Shown piece after piece: positions 54,122-64,000 of a stretch of 64,000 nt of DNA; within the stretch, counting starts at the first letter, position 1; each line of letters starts with the position of its first letter. The notes below the pieces were generated by a model that saw only the letters and a program-made list of their open reading frames with translations, was not told where the DNA came from and searched no databases. Position numbers and translations under genes: made by a program. The stretch lies in NCBI RefSeq assembly GCF_030867095.1, contig NC_081835.1, positions 40,965,892 through 41,029,891 of the forward strand, read 5' to 3'. The stretch comes from Alligator mississippiensis (Eukaryota > Chordata > Crocodylia > Alligatoridae).

Positions 54122-54363
54122 GAGCATCAGCCTCCACCAGGAGAAGGGGGCAGGGTCCCAGGAAGACACTGGGACCCAGACTTACCTGCCCCCTACCACA
54201 GAGGCCAGCACCCAGGCAGAGGGCTCCCACAGGATGCCAGCACCCAAACCAGGGCCCTCTGCCTGGCCGACATGGGGTGCCAGGGGGAACCCCTGGCAAG
54301 GACAGTGGCGAGCACACAAACAGAGGCTCACCACTGTCCAAAAGGAGCAGGACACAGGGAGAC
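54122..54363 (+). other. Exon-like unit 1 of a tandem duplication
   Basis: It is preceded by CTGTGCAATCAG and followed by GTATGG. One frame is open throughout and includes SISLHQEKGAGSQEDTGTQT, TEASTQAEGSHR and TTVQKEQDTG. It aligns with 54556-54761, including the intron-like sequence before it (GAATTCAGTCCA...CTGACCAGTTCCTTT). Not a recognised family. Confidence 0.35.
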
Positions 54364-54555
54364 GTATGGTGCTTTTTGTACTGTTAGTTTGTGGGGGCAC
54401 TGGGGGTGTCGCGCGCAGCGTTCCAGCTGCAGGGCAGGCTGGAGGTGCTGGGAGCAGGTCTGTTCGCAGGTTGGGGAGTTCTTCCATCAAAGGGCCTGTT
54501 GGGCTTGAATTCAGTCCATGATGCATCTCTGACCAGTTGCTTTTTGTGTAATCAG

Positions 54556-54761
54556 ACGGAAACATCCCTCCCAGGGGATTGAGGCCGGGACGCAGGAGAG
54601 TGTTCTCCCCACCATGGAGGACAGCACCCAGGCAGAGAGCCACCAACATCAGGACACCTCCACCCAGACAAGGGCCCTCTGTCTGGTTGATGCGGGCTGT
54701 GACCCCCTCCCCCCTGGACCAAGGCCTTCCAGGGTCCAAAAAGGACAGGACAGGGGAAAAG
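54556..54761 (+). other. Exon-like unit 2 of a tandem duplication
   Basis: It is preceded by TTGTGTAATCAG and followed by GTATAATG. The matching frame is open: RKHPSQGIEAGTQESV, MEDSTQAESHQHQDTSTQTR, ALCLVDAGCD and SRVQKGQDRGK. Offset from unit 1 is 434 bases. Both units leave the same remainder modulo 3. Confidence 0.35.
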
Positions 54762-54789
54762 GTATAATGCTTTTCCTAGGTTTTTTTTG

Positions 54790-54885
54790 TTTTTTTCTAA
54801 AGAAATGTTTCATGTTCCAAGCCAAATCAGTCAGATCCATGGGCCAATCTAGAACCATAAGTGGCCCTACAGCCGGCAAACATGA
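54790..54885 (-). repeat. Interspersed repeat, copy 1
   Basis: GAAATGTTTCATGTTCCAAG, CCAAATCAGTCAGATCC and AACCATAAGTGGCCCTACAG form a stretch that recurs in opposite orientation at 60630-60730. Family unknown. Confidence 0.6.
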
Positions 54886-55374
54886 TGCTTTTCCTAGTGT
54901 TAGGTTGTGAGTGTGGGATCAGTGAGGGGAGTGGAGGGAGGGCTGGAGCCAGGAGTCCATTTCTGGTTCTGGGAAGGGTCTTGCAGGTTGGGAGAAGGAT
55001 GGTTGAGGGCCAGGAGCCCAGGAAGGGAAGAGGTGAGTGAAGGGGAAATGACTAGTGTGTTTTCAGTAAGTGACTTGCCCACAACTCCCTCCAGTGCCCT
55101 GGATGTCTAGGTGGGGCAGGGCTGAGGCAGGGGTGCTGCAGGCCTGGGCTCTCTGTGCTGGGAGCCATCCCTGTTGTGTATATCCAGACTGCAGCCAGAA
55201 ACCTGACCTAGGCGCAGGCAGCACACAAGGAGGAAGGTAGATGGGTCTGCAAGGGCACCCAGGGCTGGTCCCTGTTACGAAGGCAATGACGGAGAGAGGA
55301 GAGGCCTGGGCATGGGGTGGTGGCCGTGGCTGGAGCCTGGGGGCTTGAGGTAAATGTGAGCTGACCAGTGTCTG

Positions 55375-55437
55375 CCTCCCACCCCTATGGCTGACACTAC
55401 GGCAGAGGAGAGGAGAAGGTCGGGGGCAGCAAGAAGG
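55375..55437 (+). other. Weak exon-like segment
   Basis: A pyrimidine-rich stretch precedes it and GTGAGTGTC follows GCAAGAAG. One frame ends AEERRRSGAARR. It might be another exon of the coiled-coil candidate, but no phase link can be shown. Confidence 0.2.
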
Positions 55438-58400
55438 TGAGTGTCCCCCCTGCACCCCAGCCAGTCCCAGGCCTGAGGGGCTGCCCCTTCGCCGGCCCAT
55501 ATGATGATCGGGTGCCCCCTGCCTCCAGGCCGCTCAGGATGACCCGTCCTGCCTCTCTGCCAGGGCCCTAGTGCCCTGTATGGACCGGCTATCTCCTGGG
55601 TTGGCCCCTCATTGCTCACCTCTGGGCCCAAGGACCCTGTTGCCAGGGGTTCACCCTGGGAATCAGAGCTCAGAGCTTCTGGCCCAGGCCAGGTCTGCTG
55701 GGACAGAAAGCCCCACTGAGCCATGTGTGAGAGCCACGTCCTGCTCCCTGCTGGGGAGACTGTCCTTTACCCCGTGGTTGTTCCCGGGGGTGAGTGGAGG
55801 GGCCCACACTGAGCATGCCCTGACTATGCCCTTCTCCTACAGGGTCCACCTGGCCTGTATCCTTCCATGCTGCTTCGCCCTGAGGATGTGAAGGCCTGCA
55901 CTCCTCCCCTCCCCTTCTACCCCTGTTGTCCCCTCCCTTCATCCTCCCCTGCCCAATCTGGGATGGACCCACGGAATGACAACGTTGGTGCCTCTGCCTG
56001 TCTGAGCATGTAAATGGTTTCTCACTCTTTGTAGGTTTCTCCAGACTCTTCTCTTGTCTTCTTGTCTTAGGCCCGCGCACTCCAGCAGAGGGGCCTAGTA
56101 AGTCCTAATGTTGAGATTGCCTATTCACTCTCATGTAACCTTGTAACAGGCCCCTGCCTGACTCACCTTTTCACTGCGACTCAGGTGGCCTGGCTACATT
56201 CAAGGATCCAGTGCCACGGTGAACAGTGGAGCCTCGCCCATTGGCCAAGGGCTTGGCTGCAACGGGTGAAAAGTGGGCTTGGAGATGGAGGCACCCCTGG
56301 GGGCTTCCACTGGGACACTGTCAACTTGTTTAGATGCTGTCGTCACAGCCAGGAGGGATCCGGTGGTTTTCCCCAAGGCCAGCATGCCCGGGGAAGCGGT
56401 TCACACCCATCTTGCTTCTGCAGCATCGTTGCCCTACTTGGCTGCCCAGTATGAGCCATTTAACTTCCATTATCTGTTGAGTTGTGATTTTGAACATAAA
56501 AGGCAGAAGCAGAATGCTCGCGGTCTCAATTCTCGCCAGACTCCTAGCACAGAACAAAGACAAGGTTGGCATGCTGACATGTCACTAGGGGTAATGACAA
56601 GACCCAAGTAGAAAGGGTTGGACTGTAGGGAAGGAGGAACCCCAATGAAGTCATGCCAACACCATCACACCTGGACCCTCAGGGAACCACTGAGCACCAT
56701 CTCCAGGCAAGCGAAGTTTCACCCAGGGGAAACAATAATGTTGTGGCATGGCATGACCCAGCGGGGTGGGACGTACCTGTGTCTGGCTTAAGCCTATCAC
56801 AAATCCTCTCCTCCCTGCAGTAGACATCTCTTCCATCGATTTGTCCTATCCCCTTTCTGACACTAGGTCAAGCCCAGGACGATTGCAGTGAGGCCTGGTG
56901 TTGGCAGTGGTATCCTAGCAGAGAACTACAGAGGAGTGAGGGTGCTGCAGCACTACAGACTCCCTGTGCAGCTGGCCTAGGCATAGCAGGACGCCTGAGG
57001 CAGCCCACTGCCTGACTTCCCATTGGATCCAGAGCTGCCCTGTTTCCCAGGGCCAACAATCAAGCTGTCACAGTAAGTCCTCTGTAAACCCTTTCCATGT
57101 TCTTTGAATTGTAGGGCTGCCTGACAAAGGTCAGGGGTGCCTTTTGTGGCTATCCCAAAATGGCAGGTAAAGCTTTCCCAAAAATAACCTTCATTTATGT
57201 TTTCACTGGTCTTTTCATGTTGAAAGGTTCACGTACAGAATGAGTGACATTCAAGTAGGGTAGTGATGGTGCAAGTAAAAGGTGCATATCATAGTTCCCC
57301 ACATACAGCATGCACCAACATGTAATATACACCTTGTTCTTGAAAGTCAGAATGAAGAGAAAAAGATCTTGACTTGTAGTATCTAACTGGGGAGCACAGG
57401 GCCGAGTCTGAGCCCACTCATTGCTCTGCACCCTGTAGATCACATGAAGATTGGACTTTTTCTTTCTCTTTTGGCAGGAACTGTTCTCACCCTATGTCTT
57501 GCATGTAATGAACAGTGGGATTGCCAGCAGTGTTGGTTTGTTTTGGTTGCAAAGGGGGTATGTTGTATTTTGAAAAACACAGTACTTCCTACGCTGACAT
57601 ACTAACATGCCCCTGATCCTGGACGACAGGAGCTGCTGGGGAGAGGGAGTGTTGCCCAGTGTCTCAGCTCTTCCCAAGTATCCTGGAAAGCTTGAATGAG
57701 CACAGCTAATCCTCTGTCAGTTTTGCTGTCTCCTAATATGCACTTTGCTGCATTGGGAGTTTGAGGAAGTCCCAATCTTAGTGGGGCACTGCAACTCGAG
57801 CCCCCAAACTTTGGGCAGGGCAGTTAGCTCTGCCATTGCCAATCCCACCCTGCAGACGGGCATGCATTCATCCCTCAAGTGGGCTGGGGAGGGACCCTGG
57901 GGCACTGTTTAAGCTATGACCAAAGCTTACATTGGGAAGGCTGTGGCTGGAGTGGGAGAAGAGCTTGTGTTTTTCTCTTTTTCTCTTTTGCTGAGTATCC
58001 TGCTCCAGTTCTGGCCTCTCCTCCTGCAAGCATCAACCCCACAAGATCCTTTCCCAAAGCTTAGAGTGATAGGCAAAGTGTCTGTGTGCAAGTAGTCTGC
58101 AATACACTGGCTACTAACAATGGCTACATGAAGAAAGCTGCACAGAACTAGCCCACCCAAGTGCCTTGCAGAAAGGTCTTCATTGTCCCGATGTGGAAAT
58201 CGCAGGGGGTTTCACTCATGCAGGCTTTTTGTTCTGCTTTATTTTTCTTGCTCATAGACAGAGGCCTGTCCTCCCAAGGCATCCTCGCAAGGATCGCAAC
58301 TGTGATGTGATGGAGAGAGGCTTGTCTGCTATCGTTGACATGAAGAGCGATGCTGTCTGAGGGTCTGTACTTCTGCTAGGGTAACTTGTGTTGGCAAAGT

Positions 58401-59222
58401 GGAGAGTGAGCTTGCCAGGCTAAGAGTGATCCAAAAATAAAGATAAAATTGATTGATGGTGGAGCATGCTGATGAAGCGAGACTATTTCATGATGGTGGC
58501 AGAGGCAAATGTAGGCTGCAGCAGAACAGGTATCTTCAGTGCTCTCAGTTTTCCTTGGCATGGGATTCAGGTTTCCTTCCTGTGAAGTACTATCAGGTTG
58601 TTGTTGGGCCATTTCATCCCCACATTAAGAGAAGATGTGCACAAGCCTCTTGCTTCAATAGCAAGTCCCACAGTGATGGGTGAGTGGCGATAAGGGCAGA
58701 TACTAGTGATTACCCGAAGCCCCTAGTCACACACCTGCCCCTGTCACATACCTTTGCATACAGAGACACTGACTGCACAGTATGATCTAATCATCACAAA
58801 GCAACTGAATGAACCATTGAAACTTATGACAGGTACTTTCAGATACACTCATGTTCCTTGGCTGTCTCTTCTGTCTCATACCCCTCCTCCTCATCTTCGA
58901 CATCAAGAGACTAAAGAAAGAGTCTACAGAATACTTCCTATATTCAGTTCACTACCAACGTTTGAGGAACTTGATTCCCCCATAGGCCAAGGCTTATGTC
59001 GAAAAAGGCCATTTTGGAGCCTGGGAAAAGAACTGAAAAGTGTGGGGAAAGAACTGAATCACGAAAGCTTTGATATCAAGGAAAATGGACCCGGCAATGC
59101 AAGACAATTGACCTCATTAATACATTTCTTATCATGGGCCCCACATATAAACCTCCTGGCTTTCCTTAATTAAGGCAGAGCTAGACTACATTGAACAGGG
59201 TGGACAACTAGCTGCTTTGTAA
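55438..59222. other. Long interval with no recognised gene
   Basis: Open frames are short and show no family likeness. The longest, 58754-59173 (+, 139 codons), has no known match that I recall. No named repeat is evident. AT content rises after 57 kb. Confidence 0.35.
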
Positions 59223-59290
59223 ATAGAATTTTATTAAAGATGCAAACTGGGAGCGCGGTGAGATCCATTGCAAAATCCAGCTCAGCACAG

Positions 59291-59824
59291 CTATGACCAG
59301 GGCAGTGCAGGACTCCAACTGCCAGCACAGCCGCAGCAGAAGCTCTCCTGTCGTGGCCTGCTCAGATTTGAACACTCCTCAGATTCTGCTGAATCCCTGT
59401 TGTCAGCTATCTCAGGCAGGACATGAGAAGAGGACGAGGAGAAGACCAGCCCCAAAGGCTGCTGGATAGATCCTTGTTTGATCCATTTAATCACATCCAT
59501 CCATATGGCCACCCAATGATGACAACAAAAGAAGCAACCAAAGCAGAGGTTCAATCTCAAGTGCTTGAAAAACCCTACTAAGAGACATCCCCTCCAGAGT
59601 GCCTCTGAGAGAATCGTGCCAACTGTCCTGATGCTCTTGACACCACTGATTACTTGAGGAAGAGCAAGAGCTTCAAGAAAGGCATCCGTGAAGCATGGCA
59701 AAAATCTCAAGGCTTCTCCACAAAGAAACCTCAGGACTGGTTTAAGGAGAATGATTGGGAAATGCTTGCCTTCAAAATGGACAGAGCACACAGTGACATC
59801 ATCTCCAAATAGAAGTACCCACAT
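59291..59824 (-). CDS. Unidentified 177-codon open frame with downstream poly(A) signal
   Basis: I do not recognise this product. The frame starts MWVLLFGDDVTVCSVHFEGK and runs to NLSRPRQESFCCGCAGSWSP and PALPWS. It is Cys- and Leu-rich in the middle (LNLCFGCFFCCHHWVAIWM) and has a Ser run. On the minus strand the stop is followed, about 60 bases later, by AATAAA (plus TTTATT at 59230-59235), which suits a terminal exon. It could be the last exon of a gene, a decayed retrocopy, or chance. It is too long to ignore in this composition but too odd to name. Confidence 0.3.
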   Translation of the reverse strand: MWVLLFGDDVTVCSVHFEGKHFPIILLKPVLRFLCGEALRFLPCFTDAFLEALALPQVISGVKSIRTVGTILSEALWRGCLLVGFFKHLRLNLCFGCFFCCHHWVAIWMDVIKWIKQGSIQQPLGLVFSSSSSHVLPEIADNRDSAESEECSNLSRPRQESFCCGCAGSWSPALPWS

Positions 59825-61900
59825 TCGTTACCTTTAGTACAGATCATTCACTAGGCGGCCCCTGCCACATGGACAGTTTTGCACACGTAGAGGAAGAATG
59901 CATCTCCCCCATGTGTATGTTAGAAAAGCCATCATTGAATAGGTGTGTAATCCATAACATGTAATAAAAAGAAAGGAGAATTTCTTAGTGCTACAAATCC
60001 TTATGAAATTTGCTGTGGACTCACATAAGGGCTTCACTGCAGAGAAGCTGCTTGGGTTTGGTTTAGCACATCCTTCTGCCTGTTTACCTTGTCCTTGCTT
60101 TCCATTTTCCCTGAGGGTTTTTTCCCCCTCTACTTGCCAGAGGAGGCTGAGCCCTTCCTCAGGCTGGAACAGATTCAGGTTTCAGATGGCAGATCCCATT
60201 CCTATTTCTATGCAGGTGCTGTCCATGTGGAAGCTTTCATTTCACCTTTGAGGTCCAGCTCCCTGGCCTGATACAGGCAGAGATCCCAGGAAGTGTGAGC
60301 ACATGGGGTACTCTAGCAGGCTGCAGAGAGGCTGCTCCTGGCAGGGGAAACACCATGTATCTGGGTCCATGAAGACAGTTTTCCTTAAGTGTTCCCGGAG
60401 ATAACTGTTCTTCTGGTGTGGTTTAGTACCAGCCAAGGTGTTGGGGCTTAAAACTCACTTTATGAAAATGGGAGGCTCCTCCCTTGCTTGCTTCTGTGGC
60501 CATATGGCTGAGGCCAGGCGAAACTTGGGGGCATCCAAACCCCAAGCCTCTGGGCTTGGGCCTGCCTGTAGGATAGCTGCCAAAAGACTTTGGAAATATC
60601 TGAAGCCCTTGGTGGGGGTGGAAGAAGTTTGCTGGTTGTAGGGCCACTTATGGTTCTGGACTGACTCACTGATTTGGACTTCATTTGGCTAATTTGGCTT
60701 GGAACATGAAAAATTTCTTTAAAAAATAAAATGTGCCTTGAATGCTAAAGCAGTTTCGCTTTCATGGCTTTTTGCCACAGCTAGCCAGCGCTGCAGTGGC
60801 TCTTTTGATGCTAAGGGCTTCTTGCCATTTTTGTTGGGATCTTTCTGCTCTGTAAAGACACGGACCACATCTACATCCTAAATTAGGCCTGAGGCCAGGG
60901 AGGCAAGGTGCTGTGGAACTGTCCAAATATATACAGGCCCCCAACCCTAAAATATTAAAATGGATTTGTCCTGGAGAAGGTAGGCAGCTCAAATCTCTTT
61001 TCCTCTCTTACTGTGTTCCCTGTATCATGGAGCCATACAGGTGTCTTCTCTGAGCAATATCAAAGCTATAGTAAACTAATGTGCTGCTTCCAAAGGCTCC
61101 CACAGACCCGGGAAAGAAGGTCTTGTCTACAGCATAGTGAGATTCAGTGGGAGCGTCTACATGTGCCTTTAGGGGGCAAAGCTCCTGGTTGCATATCTGC
61201 AAGTGCATCCAGATCACAGTACACTGAGCCAAGTCACAGCAGCCCTAGCTGGCAGGGGAGCCAGGGGGTCAGCTGGCCTCAATGGGCTGCAGAGGGGTTG
61301 GCTGGGGCATGAGCGTGCTTTGGTGCGGGGCTAGCTGGCAGACAGCTCCAGCACAGAAGCACCCTTGTGCCCCAGCCAGCTGGATGGGTTTATTTGTGTG
61401 CTGCTGTGTACAAAAAAATCTCTGCGGAAGTGTATTTACAAGTCCTACCCTGTTGTAGAGTTTATTAGTTTTGTGCTCTCTAATAGACGCATGGACATGC
61501 TGTGAGGTTCATTAGGGAAGACCCGCTGTCCACTGCTCTTGGGCTACTCACGTCCAGCCGCTTCCTAGGCACATGATGGAGCTGGTTTATTGGGGTGCTG
61601 CAAAAGGTGAATCCAGAGGCTTTGCAGAGTGGTGCAGAGACCCTCTCCACCCCCCGCCCCAAACCCCAACCCATCGCCGGGCACCTGAACTCCCCCTCCA
61701 GATCTGAGACCGGGCTTCTATAACAAAGAAAGGGTAAGAATAAGCATCATGCCAGTCCTTGCCTGGGCACATGGGAAGATGTTGAGGCTCCCTGAGGATC
61801 CCCTGGTCAGGCTCAGCATGTGCTGAGGTCTTTGGGATCTCAACACTTTGGGATATTTCAGGGCAGTGTGACGTCAACTCACCTGGCAGGGTGGTGAGAA
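59825..61900. other. Interval with one interspersed repeat
   Basis: No gene is recognised. The only repeat seen is the partner at 60630-60730 of the copy at 54790-54885. Confidence 0.35.
60630..60730 (+). repeat. Interspersed repeat, copy 2
   Basis: GTAGGGCCACTTATGGTTCT, CTGATTTGGACTTC, GGCTTGGAACATGAAAAATT and TCTTTAAAAAATAAA. It is the inverted partner of 54790-54885. The A-rich end suggests a retroposed element read on the plus strand here. Confidence 0.6.
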
Positions 61901-62058
61901 GGAAGTGCAGCTTCCCCCAGGATTGCACAGTGCTGGTCTGCAGAAGTGGTGTGGGACCAAACCCCTGGATACCCCCTGCCTACCCCAGCCTCAGGGGAAC
62001 CAGAAGATGACAGCGGTTTGTCAGGTGTTTGTGGCTCTGAATTTGCCTCACTTGACCT

Positions 62059-62460
62059 TCACAAGGTCCCTTCTGAGTCCAGCACCTCCTGCTCCTGGAG
62101 ACAGGCCCAGGAAACAGCCTCAGTGGAAGAGGGTGCTGGTGGCAGGGAAGCCGCAGGGGCTGGGCCATGAGAGAAGGAGCTGGGGCTAGAGGTGGCCCAG
62201 AGGGCTGCTTTGGCCTGAGCTGAGGCAGGAGGGTCAGAGCTGGGGTTGGCCTCCATATGGGGAACCGGGGGTTGTCCGTGGGATGAAGATCTCTCCCCAC
62301 AGTCTCCAAGAGCCCCCCTCACCCGTCCCAACCTGGCTCTGGGGCACCTGGCACTGGGCACCAGGGGCCCTGACTCTACCCCTGTGGCCAGTCCCAGCCC
62401 TGCCCCAAGCACTCGTGGGAGCAGGGCCAGGAGGAGCAGGGCCCAGACCAGGGCAGTCAT
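62059..62460 (-). CDS. Open frame with a signal peptide, possible secreted protein (first exon)
   Basis: I do not recognise the product. It starts MTALVWALLLLALLPRVLGA, a textbook signal peptide: short n-region, Leu/Ala core and an LGA-type cleavage site near residue 20. Then come GLGLATGVESGPLVPSARCP and RARLGR. A GT donor (GGACGG then GTGAGG) right after RARLGR would make this a first exon of about 46 codons; read straight on, the frame has 133 codons and ends EQEVLDSEGTL, with a low-complexity Pro/Ser tail that looks non-coding. Thus the short first-exon reading is preferred. GC-rich context; no partner exon was identified. Confidence 0.35.
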   Translation of the reverse strand: MTALVWALLLLALLPRVLGAGLGLATGVESGPLVPSARCPRARLGRVRGALGDCGERSSSHGQPPVPHMEANPSSDPPASAQAKAALWATSSPSSFSHGPAPAASLPPAPSSTEAVSWACLQEQEVLDSEGTL

Positions 62461-62716
62461 GGTGCTGCAGGAGGGGAGCCCAGAGTGGAGGAGGGAAGCT
62501 CAGCTCCTGGGGCAGTGGTCCTGAGCACCCCAGAGCAGGCCCTTGAACAGGATCGAATTGGGATTTGCATAGAGGGAGCATGCCAGGGGACGTCAGGACA
62601 GATGAGAGAGCATGTGTACTTGTCTGTCCCTAGGCAGGCCTCCTTGTCTCTGCTAGGGAACCCTAGGCAAGCTCTTTAGGATTCACCATCACACTCCTTT
62701 GGATGTGAGCATTGTT

Positions 62717-62987
62717 TGTGGTATATGGTATGTATCTTCAAGGGGCCAGCAAGTGGACCACCCAGTCTCTCCCCATGATGCCCTGTTGGTGCGGTTTGTG
62801 GTGGTGGGTAGTTGTAGTTCTCCCTGCAAGATGTGAGCATGTGAGTTGATGAATCCTGGTGCTAATAAAGATAAAGCTGTTTACCACCCCACTGATCTCT
62901 GCTGAATGGTGACTGGAGGATAGGGCCCCAAAGACATGGAGGTCTGAGTGAGTCCCCCATCCCTGGGACCCAGTGACAAACACTGTA
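62717..62987 (+). mobile_element. 5' LTR of Gypsy fossil G2
   Basis: It starts TGTGGTATATGG and ends CAAACACTGTA, and aligns with the G1 LTR at 45411-45691 along its length, including the CTAATAAAGATAAAGC poly(A)-signal region. Since internal sequence follows it, it is the left LTR of a separate copy. Confidence 0.83.
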
Positions 62988-63262
62988 TGGTGTCAGAAGT
63001 GACCTGTCTCTCGGTCGAGTCACCAGCATCTTGATTAAGGGGGTTACAGCATTCATTCAAAGAAAAAAAATGGAGCATTTCAAACCTCCATCAACATTAT
63101 CCTTTATTGGAAATCTTGGGGAGATTGGAGGAGATGGGAACAGAAGCCTCAATTACACCTTGCAGTCAGAAAGGCTGAGGAAGAGGCAGAGGATTATAAA
63201 ATTGCAGTCATGCTTCGCTGCACTGGGGATAAAGCCCTAGAAGTTTACAACAGCATGCAAGG
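62988..63262 (+). mobile_element. Gypsy fossil G2, primer-binding site and gag start
   Basis: TGGTGTCAGAAGTG at 62988-63001 directly after the LTR is a tRNA primer-binding-type site (TGG start). A gag-like beginning follows near 63069 (MEHFKPPSTLSFIGNLGE resembles Gypsy gag starts). The likeness fades after about 63262. The rest of the copy is missing or lies unrecognised to the right. Broken. Confidence 0.7.
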
Positions 63263-64000
63263 GGTGTTTTCTTGCAGTGATAGCAGACAAGAATAATGCA
63301 AACAATTCTACAGCTACCAGTCCTAGAGCTGTCACAGGGTCAAGATACATCTGGCCAGTATGCGAGCTTCACCCTGAGGTTCTCTCTTGAATGTCAGATT
63401 TCAGCAGCCTGAAGGTCAAAGGCCGAGCTCCCACCCCTCCCAGTGGGGACGGGTGAGACGGGCTGGTGGTGTGCCCTCTGTCCATACTGGCCTCGGGTTC
63501 CCTTCTCGGAGAGATTTTGCTGCTCTGAAATTTCTCCTTTTGTATTCTTCCCCCCCTCTGATGACTCTTCATCTTACTCAATCCTCCAGTTTGACTAGGT
63601 CACTCTTCATCCTTGGGCATTGCTGATTGGTTTCCCTGTGGTCAGAATACTGTTCACATTCTGTCCTGTCAGCGTATTCCTTTGTTTCCCAAACCCATCA
63701 CATGCACATATCTTAATTTGAGCTTTTTCTGGTCTTTCCTAATTTAGTCCATTTACCAAAACCAGAAATCCCAAGGGCTATGTAGTGGGCACTGTGACCT
63801 GGCCAACACAGTGGAGTCCCTTATTTCATTTTATGGAACAGTGTGGTACATGTTTTCAATTTCCCAGCCTGTGTATCTGCTTGCTGCTTGCCTGTGTCAG
63901 ACACAGTGGGTCTTGAAGGAAACTGAATCAACAACAGGCTTTTAGAAATCAATTAACCCTTGCCCTTGCCCTTGCCCTGGACTATTATTCTAATACATAT
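63263..64000. other. Unassigned right end of the window
   Basis: No gene or named repeat recognised. The last bases hold three CCCTTG units. Confidence 0.3.

Noticed and set aside
58754-59173. 139-codon plus-strand frame
   Set aside because: No family likeness, no splice or poly(A) context, and composition is ordinary; left as unassigned.

Overview
The window is nuclear DNA of a sauropsid vertebrate, most likely a crocodilian. The support is intron-bearing vertebrate genes, CpG-rich gene starts, nine CR1 LINE copies with reptile-type 3' tails made of short ATCTATGAA-like repeats, hAT-type foldback elements and MITEs, Gypsy-class fossils and a Penelope-like tail. The species call is inference; the vertebrate call is secure.

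Region 1 (1-25 kb) is gene-bearing and keeps the gene order known from human 3p21.31: TCTA (+, 1-1574, entering from the left edge), AMT (-, 6633-13873, nine coding exons, about 417 aa) and NICN1 (-, 16777-24692, six coding exons, about 217 aa). All exon joins were read from the sequence with GT/AG borders and matching phase. AMT is the mitochondrial T-protein of the glycine cleavage system. NICN1 is a subunit of the tubulin polyglutamylase complex. TCTA is a small membrane protein. They share a neighbourhood, not a pathway. Each 5' end lies in a CpG-rich stretch, and NICN1 has a perfect RFX X-box about 106 bases before its start codon. The introns hold a hAT-like MITE, a MITE full of ACTGCGCAGT palindromes, and a 1.08-kb hAT-like foldback element with a perfect 8-base target duplication.

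Region 2 (25-46 kb) is a transposon-on-transposon district. It holds a CGGBP1-related hAT fossil split by a solo LTR; a CR1 (+) split by an antiparallel CR1 and by a Tigger-like element; a nearly complete CR1 (-) split by a 1,028-base solo LTR with 5-base target duplications and lying inside what looks like a Penelope-like element; Gypsy pol remains; and a Gypsy pol-plus-LTR fossil split by another CR1.

Region 3 (46-64 kb) is mixed. It has further CR1 copies (one nested in another), a second copy of the solo LTR from region 2, and a 5' end of the same Gypsy family. Between them are candidate exons of an unidentified coiled-coil gene (+, about 50.4-51.1 kb) downstream of a perfect X-box, a tandemly duplicated exon-like block (54.1-54.8 kb), an unidentified minus-strand frame with a poly(A) signal (59.2-59.8 kb), and a frame with a clear signal peptide (62.1-62.5 kb). 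These last items are the least explained parts of the window.
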